Below are positions 25,044 through 35,014 of a stretch of 64,000 nt of DNA, piece by piece. The stretch lies in the NCBI GenBank assembly GCA_902785785.1, contig CADAAA010000001.1:310001-374000 (forward strand), given 5' to 3'. Both the position numbers and the translations under genes were made by a program. The notes under the pieces are model-generated. The model was not told where the DNA came from and made no database searches. It worked only from the letters and a program-made list of their open reading frames with translations. This DNA comes from an uncultured Bacteroidia bacterium. GTDB taxonomy: Bacteria > Bacteroidota > Bacteroidia > Bacteroidales > UBA932. Position 1 is the first letter of the stretch, and every line of letters begins with the position of its first letter.

Positions 25044-27866
25044 TTGCTGCGAAGGATTGCCATAGCCTTCTTGCTGGCACTGTCGGCGACCGTGTGGTCG
25101 TCGGCGGCGCCGGCGTCGTACACCGTTTCCGGCCGTGTCCTTGACGCGGCCGGAGACATTCCTCTGCCCGGCGCCGCCGTCAGCCTCGACGGAGGCCTCT
25201 GGGCTGTCACTGATGATCAAGGGCGTTTCTCCATCAAGGGAGTTCAGCCCGGGACCTATACCTTGACGGCTTCCTGCCTCGGCTATGTCGACACTCCGTC
25301 GGAAGTGGAGGTCAAGGCTGACGTGACCGGCCTTGTCATCAGGATGCAGGAGCATTCACTGGCGTTGAAAGAGGTTGTGGTGACGGCGCAGAATCCCAAG
25401 GAGGGGGTAGGCACGTCGCATACGCTCGGCCGTGACGCATTGAACCATCTGCAGCTTTCGAGCATGACTGACATGGCCGCCCTTCTGCCCGGAGGGAAAA
25501 CCTCCAATCCCGACTTGACCAGCGGGAGCGCTTTCGCGCTGCGCTCCGGCGGGTCCGGAGCGGCCAACGCCGCCTTCGGAACCGCACTGGAGGTGGACGG
25601 CGTCAGGCTCGGCAACAACGCCGGCTTCGGCGCCATGGCGGGAGTAGACACCCGCAGTATCTCCGTGGACAACGTCGAGTCGGTGGAAGTCATCACCGGT
25701 GTCCCTTCCGCCGAATACGGCGACCTGAACAGCGGAATGGTCCGCATCCATACGCGCAAGGGCCGTACTCCGCTGAACGTGTCCTTCACTGTCAATCCGC
25801 GCACCTGGCAGACCTCCCTTTCCAAGGGATTGGACCTTCAGAAAGGGCGCGGAGTCCTGAACATCGGGGCGGAATGGGCCAGGGCCACGAAAAAGCTTGT
25901 CTCGCCTTATGAGTCCTACACCCGTCGGGGCATAACGCTGACGTATTCCAACACTTTCGCCGATGCGTTCCGTTTCGAGGCCGGGGCGTCCGGCAACCTC
26001 GGAGGCATGAACTCCGAGGACGATCCCGACGCTTTCTCCGGGGAGTTTACCAAGGTGAGGGACAACGCCTTCAGGGCCAATTCGTCCCTGACCTGGCTCC
26101 TCAACCGCCCCTGGGCGACCAATCTGGCGTTGGATGCGTCCGTCAACTACGCTGACAACCTCTCGCACGCCAGGAGGTTCAACACCTTCGGGTCGAACCA
26201 GCCGGCGGTGCACGCCGTATCCGAAGGATACTGGCTTGCCGACCGCCTGCCCCTGACTTATTATTCCGACCAGATAACCGACTCCAAGGAACTTGACTTC
26301 GCAGCGTCTTTCAAGTATACGCTGAACAGGCGCTGGGACGAATGGAAGAGCAACCTCAAGGCAGGCGTGCAGTGGAAGGCCAACGGCAACGTCGGTGCCG
26401 GAGAATACTATGAGGATCCGGCTTTGGCCGCAAACGGGTATCGACCAAGGCCATACACGGACTATCCATTCATGCACAACGTCTCACTGTATGCCGAGGA
26501 GGACCTCACAATCCCGCTCGGCGGCACCAGGCTCCAGCTTGTCGCCGGCCTGCGTTTCGAGAACGTCTATGTCGCGGGGTCCCGCTACGACGACATGCAG
26601 ACACTATCGCCGCGCGTCAATGCCAAGTGGAAACTCTCCGAGCATTTTTCCGTGAGGGGAGGCTGGGGTGTCACCGAGAAACTCCCTTCGTTCTACATCC
26701 TTTATCCTAGGCAGGAGTACCGCGATATCCAGACATTCGGATTCTCCCATGGGGCTTCTTCCTCCTATGTGTATTACACCCAGCCGTATACCACGGTGTT
26801 CAATCCCTCGCTCAAGTGGCAGCGCGGACGGAATGCCGAAGTCGGTATAGATGCGGAGTTCCTCCGCACGAAGGTCTCGCTGGTGGGATTCTACAACCGC
26901 ACTTCGTTCCCTTACAAGTACTCCAACCTGTACGAGCCGTTCTCGTATAACATCATGCAACGCCCGGGCGGCTTCGTCGCCTCCGAGGATCCCATGATAC
27001 GGGTGGACAGCCAGACAGGTGCAGTGTATGTCCAGGAAAGGGATGGTGAATGGCTGCCCATGGACCTCAAGGTCACCGACCGGAGTTTCGCGCGTTCCAC
27101 ACGGCAGGACAATGGCGCTGACATGGACAGGGCAGGAGTGGAGCTGACAGTGGATTTCCCTCAGATAGAGCCGATATTCACTCAGTTCCGCCTTGACGCT
27201 TCGTATGTCTGGACTTACACCGTGGACGAGTCGCTTTCGTACTACTATGCGAACGGATGGTCGCATCCCTCGCTGCCGGACCGTTCCTATCCGTATGTAG
27301 GCATTTACGCCAACGGCGGTAACGGAACGTCCGTGGCTAACGGACGCGAGACCTCCAACCTTGACGCCAACCTCACGGTCATCACCCACATCCCGCAGGC
27401 CAGGCTCATCGTCACCTGCCGTCTGGAGGCGTCACTCCTGACGCGCTCCCGCAATCTCTCCGTCCGCAACGGGACCGACTATGCATTCACCGTCTCGAAC
27501 GACGGCAAGGCGCCGACCGGAGGCAATATCCATGACGGCGACTCATATACTGCGATATGGCCCGTTGCCTACATGGACCTGGACGGGACCGTCCGGGATT
27601 TCACGGCAGCCGAGGCTTCTGAGCCGGCATTCTCGAACCTTATCCTTAAGTCCGGGAATACAAGGACTTTCGCTCAGGACGGCTATGGTGCGTACATGTC
27701 TGCCAACCTCAGCATTACGAAGGAGATTGGCGACCATGCCAGCCTGTCGTTCTTTGCCAACAACTTTACCAATTCCCGGCCTTACGTGGTCTCAAAGGCC
27801 ACGGGAGTCGGGGCGATATTCACCCCCGCATTCTATTACGGCCTCACGTGCCGGCTGAAATTCTAG
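25044..27866 (+). CDS. TonB-dependent receptor with carboxypeptidase-like N-terminal domain
   Basis: 940 residues. Starts at a TTG 3 nt after the upstream stop; no nearby in-frame ATG gives the signal peptide (LRRIAIAFLLALSATVW...). A CarboxypepD_reg-like domain at about 29-105 (YTVSGRVLDAAGDIPLPGA) is followed by plug (about 120-240, ending VESVEVITGVPSAEYGD) and barrel, ending FYYGLTCRLKF. Substrate unknown; it is not a classic SusC because no SusD-like gene follows. It is flanked by the FISUMP lipoprotein and the DUF4876 lipoprotein, the likely surface partners. Confidence 0.93.
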   Translation: MLRRIAIAFLLALSATVWSSAAPASYTVSGRVLDAAGDIPLPGAAVSLDGGLWAVTDDQGRFSIKGVQPGTYTLTASCLGYVDTPSEVEVKADVTGLVIRMQEHSLALKEVVVTAQNPKEGVGTSHTLGRDALNHLQLSSMTDMAALLPGGKTSNPDLTSGSAFALRSGGSGAANAAFGTALEVDGVRLGNNAGFGAMAGVDTRSISVDNVESVEVITGVPSAEYGDLNSGMVRIHTRKGRTPLNVSFTVNPRTWQTSLSKGLDLQKGRGVLNIGAEWARATKKLVSPYESYTRRGITLTYSNTFADAFRFEAGASGNLGGMNSEDDPDAFSGEFTKVRDNAFRANSSLTWLLNRPWATNLALDASVNYADNLSHARRFNTFGSNQPAVHAVSEGYWLADRLPLTYYSDQITDSKELDFAASFKYTLNRRWDEWKSNLKAGVQWKANGNVGAGEYYEDPALAANGYRPRPYTDYPFMHNVSLYAEEDLTIPLGGTRLQLVAGLRFENVYVAGSRYDDMQTLSPRVNAKWKLSEHFSVRGGWGVTEKLPSFYILYPRQEYRDIQTFGFSHGASSSYVYYTQPYTTVFNPSLKWQRGRNAEVGIDAEFLRTKVSLVGFYNRTSFPYKYSNLYEPFSYNIMQRPGGFVASEDPMIRVDSQTGAVYVQERDGEWLPMDLKVTDRSFARSTRQDNGADMDRAGVELTVDFPQIEPIFTQFRLDASYVWTYTVDESLSYYYANGWSHPSLPDRSYPYVGIYANGGNGTSVANGRETSNLDANLTVITHIPQARLIVTCRLEASLLTRSRNLSVRNGTDYAFTVSNDGKAPTGGNIHDGDSYTAIWPVAYMDLDGTVRDFTAAEASEPAFSNLILKSGNTRTFAQDGYGAYMSANLSITKEIGDHASLSFFANNFTNSRPYVVSKATGVGAIFTPAFYYGLTCRLKF

Positions 27867-27878
27867 GAGGACAGATAC

Positions 27879-29105
27879 ATGAAGAACAGATTCCTGGCAT
27901 ATCTTTTCCTGCTGCTGGCAACGTCCTGTGTCCTGCCTTCGGACGGGGATCCTTATGAGGATACGCTCTGTATGCTGACCGTCAGGGCGCTGTACCCTTC
28001 GGGGTATTCCAACAGGATACGCGAAGGGGTACCGGTCAAGGTCGAGGAGATCAACTTAGGTACCGGATACCAGAAGGAGACCGATGCTTCGGGAGTGGCG
28101 GTGTTCAACGTCCCTGCCGGGCTTTACAGGGTGAGCGTGAGCGATATGGATGGGGAAGACATTTTCAACGGCTCGGCCGACAAGGTGCGTGCCGGACGAA
28201 CGGGTACTGTCCTGTCCCTCAATCTGTTGCACTCCAAGGCGGGCACGATCGTCATCAAGGAGATATACTGCGGCGGCTGCAAGCGCCTGCCGCAGGAGGG
28301 CAACTACCAGTACGACCAGTACCTGATACTGCACAACAACGATTTCAGGGTGCAGTATCTGGACGGGCTGTGCATTGGTTCGCTCCATCCGTACAATGCC
28401 ATGGCCACCAATCCCTTCGTGTCTAAGGACGCCGCATCCGGCGAGTCGGTGTTCCCGGCTTTCGTGCCGGTATCGGAGGCCGTATGGCAGTTCGGCGGGG
28501 ACGGGACTTCGTTCCCGCTCCAGCCGGGTGAGGACGCCGTGGTGTGCCTGAAAGGCGCCATCGACCATTCCGCTCAGTTCCCGCTTTCGGTCAACCTCGA
28601 CCGACCAGGGTACTTCGTATGCTACAATAGCACTTATTTCACCAATACCGCTTATCATCCCACTCCGGGAGTGAACATTTCCAGTGACCGCTACCTTGAA
28701 GTCGTGGTCAAGACCGGAGTGGCCAACGCTTACACCTTCTCAATCAATTCCCCGGCCGTGGTGCTGTACAGGGCACAGGGAATGACCATGAGGGAATGGG
28801 TGCAGACCGAAGGGGCGGTGATTCCCATTCCCGGCGGTTCCACATCGCAAGTGGCGGCCGTACCGTTGGAATGGGTCGTGGATGCCGTGGAGGTTTTCAG
28901 CGGCACTTCATCTTCGAACTCCAAGCGTCTGGCTCCGTCTCTCGATGCCGGATACGTCACATTATCAGACACTTATTTGGGACATACCCTGTTCCGCCAT
29001 ACGGATGAGGAACTCAGCGTGGCGGCGGGGTACGAGGTCCTGAAGGATACCAACAATTCATCCGTGGATTTCTATGAACGCGAGACACAGTCACTGCATG
29101 ATTAG
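27879..29105 (+). CDS. DUF4876 lipoprotein
   Basis: 408 residues. Lipobox LLLATSC at about residue 17. An N-terminal carboxypeptidase-like fold (VPVKVEEINLGTGYQKETDA) precedes the DUF4876-like core (about 125-300), with VIKEIYCGGCKRLPQEGNY and DQYLILHNND visible. Surface-anchored partner of the TonB receptor; the function of this family is not established. It overlaps the next gene by 8 nt. Confidence 0.82.
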   Translation: MKNRFLAYLFLLLATSCVLPSDGDPYEDTLCMLTVRALYPSGYSNRIREGVPVKVEEINLGTGYQKETDASGVAVFNVPAGLYRVSVSDMDGEDIFNGSADKVRAGRTGTVLSLNLLHSKAGTIVIKEIYCGGCKRLPQEGNYQYDQYLILHNNDFRVQYLDGLCIGSLHPYNAMATNPFVSKDAASGESVFPAFVPVSEAVWQFGGDGTSFPLQPGEDAVVCLKGAIDHSAQFPLSVNLDRPGYFVCYNSTYFTNTAYHPTPGVNISSDRYLEVVVKTGVANAYTFSINSPAVVLYRAQGMTMREWVQTEGAVIPIPGGSTSQVAAVPLEWVVDAVEVFSGTSSSNSKRLAPSLDAGYVTLSDTYLGHTLFRHTDEELSVAAGYEVLKDTNNSSVDFYERETQSLHD

Positions 29106-30621
29106 GCGGGCGCTGCCCGTCGCGGCGGCGCTGTTCTTCGCGCTCGCCGCCGCGGCGCAGACGCGCCTGTACGACCGTTCCCTCAGGGACTATCCCTGGC
29201 TGGACGGTACCAACGCCGCTGCGTTGCGCTCCACTGTCACGCCTGACATATCGTATGTCGAGCTGTACACGGGGGCTTCACGGGGCGGTTTCGACCGGAG
29301 CTGGGAGTCAGATTCTCCCTGGGAGGCAGGAGCCGAGGCCAGGACCGTCAAGCATCTGGAACGCTTTTCCATGAAGGGCGGATTCTCTTTCAGTCAGATG
29401 TCGGGTCCTGGGATGTGCGGTTCGATGTCCCTCCGCCCGGGATATTTTCCTCTGGACGTGCTTGAGTTCACCCCGGGGAAGAAGACCGGGCAGACTTATG
29501 CATTCGACGGCGCAGTGTCCGTAGACCTGACGGAAGGCCTGCGCATCGGCGCGTCGATGGATTTCACCTCCGCCAACTATGCCAAGCGCAAGGATCTCCG
29601 CCACACCAACTACCTGCTGGATATGACAGCGACGGCCGGCTTGACATATACCAATCCCGTCGGAGACCTCACGCTCGGAGCAAGCTATATCTATCGGAAG
29701 ACCAGCGAGAGCCTCGTTGCCGAGCAGGTCGGTACGGGCGCATCGTCCTATTACGCATTCCTAGACAAAGGCCTGATGTATGGCAAATACGAAGTATGGA
29801 GCGGCAGCGGCGTACATCTCGACGAGGCCGGAGTGCAGGGCTTCCCGCAGAGGGAGCATTTCCACGGGGCTGGCCTGCAGATGAGTTCCGGCAATTCCTT
29901 CTATGCGGACATCGAATACCTGTACGGATTCGGAGAGGCAGGGGAGAAGCAGACCGTCTGGTATCGTTTCCCCAGCCACAATGTCAATGTCCGCGCTGCT
30001 TCCCTCTTCGGTATCGGAATGAGGAGGGTATACCTGCGCGGGACCTACGGGTGGCGTTATCAGACGAACGCCGAGACCGTGCTGGAAAAAGTCGTTTCCG
30101 GAGGCGTTACCGTCACTGAGGAACTTGGCTCCAACCGGATATTCGCCAGGGAGGTCAGCCGCGGCCGTCTGGAGGTGGAGGTCGTCCGGCCTGGCTTCGA
30201 GTATATCGTCGCCGTAGGGACGGAATCTGTCGCGGCGACGGCCTCGCATATGTATCCCTTTGTAGCAGAGTCTGACTGGTTTACGTATGAGGTGTCCTTT
30301 GCTCCTGCGTGGTACAGGGGTGACTGGGATTTCGGAGGGAACCTGGGCTTCATGTGCGGTTCGGTCTCCAAGGATCAGCTGAGTCTGTCGGCAGAGGACA
30401 GCGGCGTACTGACAGCACCGTTCCGCCTTCAGGACTGGTACGACATGGAAAGGGATTACCTCACGGCACCAAAGGCGGAGGTCTCCGCCTTCCTGCGCCG
30501 CAATTTCTCCCACGGCATATACATCCAGCTGGACGGCAGTTTCCTGCAGGCGCTTGGCGGTACCTTCCCCGACGGTACCAGCCGCGCATCCGCTCTCCTG
30601 AAACTCGGCTGGACTTTCTGA
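29098..30621 (+). CDS. DUF6850-type outer-membrane beta-barrel
   Basis: 507 residues. ATG at 29098 is preferred because MIRRALPVAAALFFALA begins a clean signal peptide; another ATG at 29074 lies further inside the upstream gene. The mature protein has regularly alternating barrel strands (LRIGASMDFTSANYAK, LTLGASYIYRKTSE) and terminates ALLKLGWTF, a BAM signal. Probably a non-TonB barrel of the surface operon; the DUF6850 assignment is from general resemblance and gene order. Function unknown. Confidence 0.75.
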   Translation: MIRRALPVAAALFFALAAAAQTRLYDRSLRDYPWLDGTNAAALRSTVTPDISYVELYTGASRGGFDRSWESDSPWEAGAEARTVKHLERFSMKGGFSFSQMSGPGMCGSMSLRPGYFPLDVLEFTPGKKTGQTYAFDGAVSVDLTEGLRIGASMDFTSANYAKRKDLRHTNYLLDMTATAGLTYTNPVGDLTLGASYIYRKTSESLVAEQVGTGASSYYAFLDKGLMYGKYEVWSGSGVHLDEAGVQGFPQREHFHGAGLQMSSGNSFYADIEYLYGFGEAGEKQTVWYRFPSHNVNVRAASLFGIGMRRVYLRGTYGWRYQTNAETVLEKVVSGGVTVTEELGSNRIFAREVSRGRLEVEVVRPGFEYIVAVGTESVAATASHMYPFVAESDWFTYEVSFAPAWYRGDWDFGGNLGFMCGSVSKDQLSLSAEDSGVLTAPFRLQDWYDMERDYLTAPKAEVSAFLRRNFSHGIYIQLDGSFLQALGGTFPDGTSRASALLKLGWTF

Positions 30622-30668
30622 CCGACCGGTGCGCCTGTCTGAGTATCAGGTGTGTGTAGTGCGAGTGA

Positions 30669-30699
30669 TTTGTTTATTCGTAAATAATGGCTAAATTTG
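30669..30699 (+). promoter_or_regulatory. sigma-ABfr promoter of SLC13 carrier operon
   Basis: TTTG (30669-30672), 19 nt, TAAATTTG (30692-30699). Both boxes and spacing fit the Bacteroidetes housekeeping consensus; the ATG is 40 nt downstream. Confidence 0.8.
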
Positions 30700-30739
30700 C
30701 GGACTTTTAATACAAAGTATTACCGGTTAAAGTCATAAG

Positions 30740-32188
30740 ATGGTAAACAGCAAGTTCAATGTGAAGTATTGTGTATTCCTGCCTATCGTGCTGGTCATCA
30801 CAATCTTCTTGTGGGCCGTTCCGACATCGTTCTTCGGCATCGATGCCCTTACTCCGGTCCAGCAGCGTGTTATCGCGCTCTTTGTTTTCGCCGCCCTCAT
30901 GTGGATGTTCGAAATCGTCCCCAACTGGACGACTTCCCTCCTCGTCATCGTCCTTTCGCTCCTGACAGTATCAGACAAAGGCCTGAGCTTCCTTTGCAAG
31001 CCCGAGTATGGCACCCTTGTCAACTACAAGAGCCTGATGTCAGCATTCGCCGATCCAGTCATCATGCTGTTCCTCGGCGGTTTCGTGCTCGCCATCATGG
31101 CATCCAAGTACGGTCTGGACGTGACCTTGGCACGTGTCCTCCTGAAGCCTTTCGGCAAGAAGCCCAAGATGGTCCTCCTCGGATTCCTCATCGTCATCGC
31201 CGTTTTCTCGATGTTCATGAGCAATACCGCTACCGCGGCCATGATGCTGGCTTTGCTCGCCCCCGTCCTGGCATCCCTTCCGAAGGATGACAAGGGCCGT
31301 GTCGGTCTTGCCCTCTCTATCCCCGTGTCCGCCAACCTTGGCGGTATCGGCACCACCATCGGTACCCCTCCGAACGCCACCGCCGTCAGGTTCCTGACCG
31401 AGGCCGGCCACGAGGTGTCTTTCGATACATGGGCCATCCACATGATCCCCTTCGTGATCATCATGGTCCTCATCGCATGGGTGCTCCTTCAGATGTTCTT
31501 CCCCTTCAAGTCCGAGGAGATCGTCCTGAACATCCCCGAGAACACGCGCAAGAAGGATTGGAAGACCACCGTCGTCTGGATCACTTTCGCCGGCACCATA
31601 CTCCTGTGGGCGACCGAGCAGCTGACCGGTATCAATTCAAACATCGTCGCGCTTATCCCGCTGGGAGTCCTGACCTGCACGGGCATATTCACCAAGGAAG
31701 ACATCAAGGAGATCAACTGGACCGTCCTCTGGCTCGTCGCCGGAGGCTTCGCCCTGGGTACCGCCCTTCAGGGGACGGGACTGGCCGAGGTCCTCATCGA
31801 GGCTATTCCTTTCGGCTCCATGTCGGTCGTCGTCGTGCTTATCATAGCGGGCCTCGTCTGCTACTTCCTGTCCAACTTCATCTCCAACTCCGCTACGGCT
31901 TCGTTGCTGATCCCGATATTGATCGTCGTCGCTGAGGGCATGGCAGACCCCTCCGCCGCCAACAACGCTTCGTTCATGGCATTGGGCGGTTCCCAGGCTA
32001 TGATTATCTTCATCGCCACATGCGCCTCCATCGCAATGCTCTTCCCGATCTCCACCCCTCCGAATGCCATCGCTTCCTCTACCGGCCTCGTAGAGACCAA
32101 GGACATGATCAAGGTCGGCGGTATCATCGGTGTCATCGGTCTGGTTTTCGGATTCTTCTGGCTCACCAAGATATTCCCATTCGCTTAA
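30740..32188 (+). CDS. SLC13/DASS family anion:sodium symporter
   Basis: 482 residues, about a dozen membrane helices. Members carry di- or tricarboxylates or sulfate with Na+. The paired SNT/TPP motifs are visible: SNTATAAMMLALLAPVL near 158 and SISTPPNA-type FPISTPPNAIASSTG near 445, plus GGIGTTIGTPPNATAV near 203. The porin gene follows after 18 nt, so the two probably form an outer-plus-inner membrane uptake route. The second SLC13 (33336-34901) lies convergently beyond the porin. Confidence 0.92.
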   Translation: MVNSKFNVKYCVFLPIVLVITIFLWAVPTSFFGIDALTPVQQRVIALFVFAALMWMFEIVPNWTTSLLVIVLSLLTVSDKGLSFLCKPEYGTLVNYKSLMSAFADPVIMLFLGGFVLAIMASKYGLDVTLARVLLKPFGKKPKMVLLGFLIVIAVFSMFMSNTATAAMMLALLAPVLASLPKDDKGRVGLALSIPVSANLGGIGTTIGTPPNATAVRFLTEAGHEVSFDTWAIHMIPFVIIMVLIAWVLLQMFFPFKSEEIVLNIPENTRKKDWKTTVVWITFAGTILLWATEQLTGINSNIVALIPLGVLTCTGIFTKEDIKEINWTVLWLVAGGFALGTALQGTGLAEVLIEAIPFGSMSVVVVLIIAGLVCYFLSNFISNSATASLLIPILIVVAEGMADPSAANNASFMALGGSQAMIIFIATCASIAMLFPISTPPNAIASSTGLVETKDMIKVGGIIGVIGLVFGFFWLTKIFPFA

Positions 32189-32206
32189 TCAATACACTTT
32201 AAGTAT

Positions 32207-33250
32207 ATGAAAAAAACTATCGTTTTATTGGCGACGCTTTTGTCCGCCGTTGCTTTCTCTGCCTCCGCACAGGAGAGCCAGAAACAGTATGGCTATCAAG
32301 TGTCAGATTTCATGAGCACGCCCAAGGTTGGCGGCTACATCATCGGCAGCTACAAATACACGGACCAGGAGGGTGCACACGGCGGTCCGGGATTCAACTG
32401 CAGGCTTATCCGCCTGTATGTGGACGGAAGTATTTTCAACGACTTCAAATACCGCATCCAGTTCCAGGCGAATGGTACGAGCCCCCATGTGAAGGATTTC
32501 TTCATCGAGTGGGCGAAGTATAAGGAGTTTTCCGTGAAGTTCGGCCAGTTCAAGCGTGCTTTCACATTTGAGAATCCGATGAACCCCTGGGATGTGGGCG
32601 TGGGTGATTTCTCCTTCCTCGTCCAGAAGATGGCCGGAATGGGAGACCGTCTCGGAGAAGCCAATATGGGCGGCCGTGACCAGGGTATTCAAGTTCAGGG
32701 AGACCTGTTCCCCATGGCGAATGACCAGTATCGCCTGCTCCATTATCAGTTGGGTCTGTATAACGGTCAGGGCATCAATCTGGCCGATGCCAACAGGGCG
32801 AAGGACATCATCGGTACCATCCAGATCCAGCCTATCAAGGGCCTGTATATAGGTGCTTTCGGTTGGAAGGGAGACTGGGTGAACGCTTCCGGGGCTACCC
32901 TCAAGCGTGAGCGCTTCAGCGCCGGCTTTAAATACGATGTCAATAACTGGACGCTTCGTGCCGAGTATGCAACCACCATCGGCGGCGAAAAGGAACAGAC
33001 CGGTGCGGCCGATGCGCTGTATTTCACTGCTGGCATACCCGTTACGGACTGGCTTAAGGTTTATGCCAAGTGGGATGAGTTCCGTGCCCATGGAACTTCG
33101 GAGAGCAGCCATGACATGTATTCAGCCTGTATGAACTTTCGTCTTCACAAGAACCTGAACTTCCAGATGGAGTTCCGTCATCATGACAACAAGTTGCTGG
33201 CGATGCCTCAGTACAATGATCTTTGGCTCATGACTTATATCCGTTTCTAA
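32207..33250 (+). CDS. porin (phosphate-selective O/P-type)
   Basis: 347 residues. Signal peptide TIVLLATLLSAVAFSASAQ, then 16-strand-porin-like sequence: FNCRLIRLYVDGSIFNDF and RIQFQ, VKFGQFKRAFTFENPMNP, and a C-terminal YNDLWLMTYIRF. The family name implies phosphate, but the carrier gene beside it points to an organic or inorganic anion. Co-transcribed with the SLC13 gene 18 nt upstream; terminator follows. Confidence 0.85.
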   Translation: MKKTIVLLATLLSAVAFSASAQESQKQYGYQVSDFMSTPKVGGYIIGSYKYTDQEGAHGGPGFNCRLIRLYVDGSIFNDFKYRIQFQANGTSPHVKDFFIEWAKYKEFSVKFGQFKRAFTFENPMNPWDVGVGDFSFLVQKMAGMGDRLGEANMGGRDQGIQVQGDLFPMANDQYRLLHYQLGLYNGQGINLADANRAKDIIGTIQIQPIKGLYIGAFGWKGDWVNASGATLKRERFSAGFKYDVNNWTLRAEYATTIGGEKEQTGAADALYFTAGIPVTDWLKVYAKWDEFRAHGTSESSHDMYSACMNFRLHKNLNFQMEFRHHDNKLLAMPQYNDLWLMTYIRF

Positions 33251-33284
33251 AGCAGCAACTTCTAGCCTGAAGTTTTGATGCAAT

Positions 33285-33316
33285 AAAAAACCCTGCGGGA
33301 TTCCGCAGGGTTTTTT
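33285..33316. terminator. bidirectional terminator between convergent genes
   Basis: AAAAAACCCTGCGG, loop GATT, CCGCAGGGTTTTTT: a 14-bp perfect stem with U-tract both ways, between the porin and the second SLC13 gene. Confidence 0.9.
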
Positions 33317-33335
33317 GTTTCGTTGAATGTATCGT

Positions 33336-34901
33336 TTATACGCCCATGATGGTCTTGACAAGGAAGTACACGAGCGGAACGGTGATGACGAACACTCCGA
33401 TGATGTCGAGGATAACGCCGGCCTTGATCATCTTCGTGATCGGGATGTAACCGGAAGAATAGGTGATGGCGTTCGGCGGCGTCGAGACCGGCAGCATGAA
33501 TGCCAGCGACGTACAGAGGGCCATGACAACGCAGACAGGGACGGGGCTGAAGCCCAGGGAAACTGCCGTAGCGATGGCGATAGGGCCCATGAGGTTGGCA
33601 ACTGCGGTGTTGGAGGTGAGCTCCGACAGCAGGAGGGAAGTCACTGCGAACAGAGTGAGGAACATGTACTCGGAAGGATGACCGCCCAGGGCGTTGGTCA
33701 GGGACTCTCCGATCCACTGCGACAGACCGGTGGAGAACACCATGCCACCGATGGCCAGACCGCCGCCGAAGAGCAGCAGCGTACCCCAGTCGATACCCTT
33801 GACACCGTCTTTCCAACTCAGAGTCATCTCACCCTTCTTGATGTCCGTAGGCATGAGGAACATCAGCAGACCGCCGACCATTGCGGCGATAGCTTCAGGG
33901 AAGTGAGCGTTATATGACTTGAGGAAGTCGGGATCGATGGCGTTGGGCGAGATGTTCTGGATTGCACTGAAAATACCCGGAAGCACCCAGAGCACAACCG
34001 CTATGATGAAGGCGATGAGGGTATTCTTCTGAGCGCGGGTCCATTTGCCCAGAGCGTTCTTGTGCTCCTGGATGAACTCCTGTGCGCCGTCGATATGCTT
34101 GACGTCGGCGGGGAACATCTTCTGGAGTACGAAGTAAGTGACGAGGAAGTAGAGCACCATGGCGATGAAGCCCCAGATCATCCAGTTGAAGAACGTGATC
34201 TGAGGAGCATCGGGTGCGAGCTCCCTGATGAAACCGATCATGATGATGTTCGGGGGAGTTCCGATCGGAGTCAGCACACCTCCGATGGAGCAGGCGTACG
34301 CGGTCATGAGCATCAGACCGGTGGCATATTTGTAGTTCCTGAGGTCAATCTCCTTGCCGTTGGCGGCCATCATCTCACGGATAGCTTCAAGCAGACCGAG
34401 GGCGATGGGGAACATCATGGCGGCGGTAGCGGTGTTGCTGATCCAGCCGGAGCAGAGCATACACGCGAGACCGATGGCCAGGAAGATGCGGCGCGGCGAG
34501 TCGCCCACCCATTTCATCGACATGATGCCGTAGGCGATACGCTTGTCGAGACCGTTAACCATCATGCCCTTGGCAATGAGGAAGCCGCCCATGAACAGGA
34601 AGATCATCGGGTTGGCAAAGGCTTTGAAAGCATCCGTCGCCGATACAACGCCGAAGATGACGCAGAGAGTAGGACCGATAAGGGAGGTTACAGGAATGGG
34701 AACCGGTTCGCAGATCCACCAGAAGGCCACGAATGTGACGATTGCGAGAAGCTTGTGGGCTTCCGGAGACAGTCCGGCAATTGGAATGAGGTAAACCAGA
34801 ATAGCACAGATCGGCCCGAAGATGGCACCGAATATGTGTCGCTTCTGGTCAAAGGAAGACTCTTGTGCAGAGAGTGCACCTTGTTGTTCAAGTTTGCTCA
34901 T
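33336..34901 (-). CDS. SLC13/DASS family anion:sodium symporter, second copy
   Basis: 521 residues, about twelve helices. The ATG at 34901 gives MSKLEQQGALSAQ; an upstream ATG adds 15 residues with no support. Motifs: SNTATAAMMFPIALGLLEA near 165, GGVLTPIGTPPNIIMIGF near 228, LPVSTPPNAITYSSG near 490. It is a distant paralogue of the carrier at 30740, so substrate probably differs. Separated by convergent orientation and the 33285 terminator from the porin. Cells may exchange one dicarboxylate for another; this cannot be read from sequence. Confidence 0.92.
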   Translation of the reverse strand: MSKLEQQGALSAQESSFDQKRHIFGAIFGPICAILVYLIPIAGLSPEAHKLLAIVTFVAFWWICEPVPIPVTSLIGPTLCVIFGVVSATDAFKAFANPMIFLFMGGFLIAKGMMVNGLDKRIAYGIMSMKWVGDSPRRIFLAIGLACMLCSGWISNTATAAMMFPIALGLLEAIREMMAANGKEIDLRNYKYATGLMLMTAYACSIGGVLTPIGTPPNIIMIGFIRELAPDAPQITFFNWMIWGFIAMVLYFLVTYFVLQKMFPADVKHIDGAQEFIQEHKNALGKWTRAQKNTLIAFIIAVVLWVLPGIFSAIQNISPNAIDPDFLKSYNAHFPEAIAAMVGGLLMFLMPTDIKKGEMTLSWKDGVKGIDWGTLLLFGGGLAIGGMVFSTGLSQWIGESLTNALGGHPSEYMFLTLFAVTSLLLSELTSNTAVANLMGPIAIATAVSLGFSPVPVCVVMALCTSLAFMLPVSTPPNAITYSSGYIPITKMIKAGVILDIIGVFVITVPLVYFLVKTIMGV

Positions 34902-35014
34902 AATAATATTTAAGTGAGAATTTGTCCTAAGCAAATCTGAGCACAAAATAGCAATTTTATACGAAGAATATGTAAATTATTTTAAAAAACTTCCTTATTG
35001 TCGGACAATTAACA

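Noticed and set aside
25044-27866. TonB receptor taken as SusC with a SusD partner
   Set aside because: The following lipoprotein shows DUF4876-like features and no SusD-type TPR-like helical sequence.
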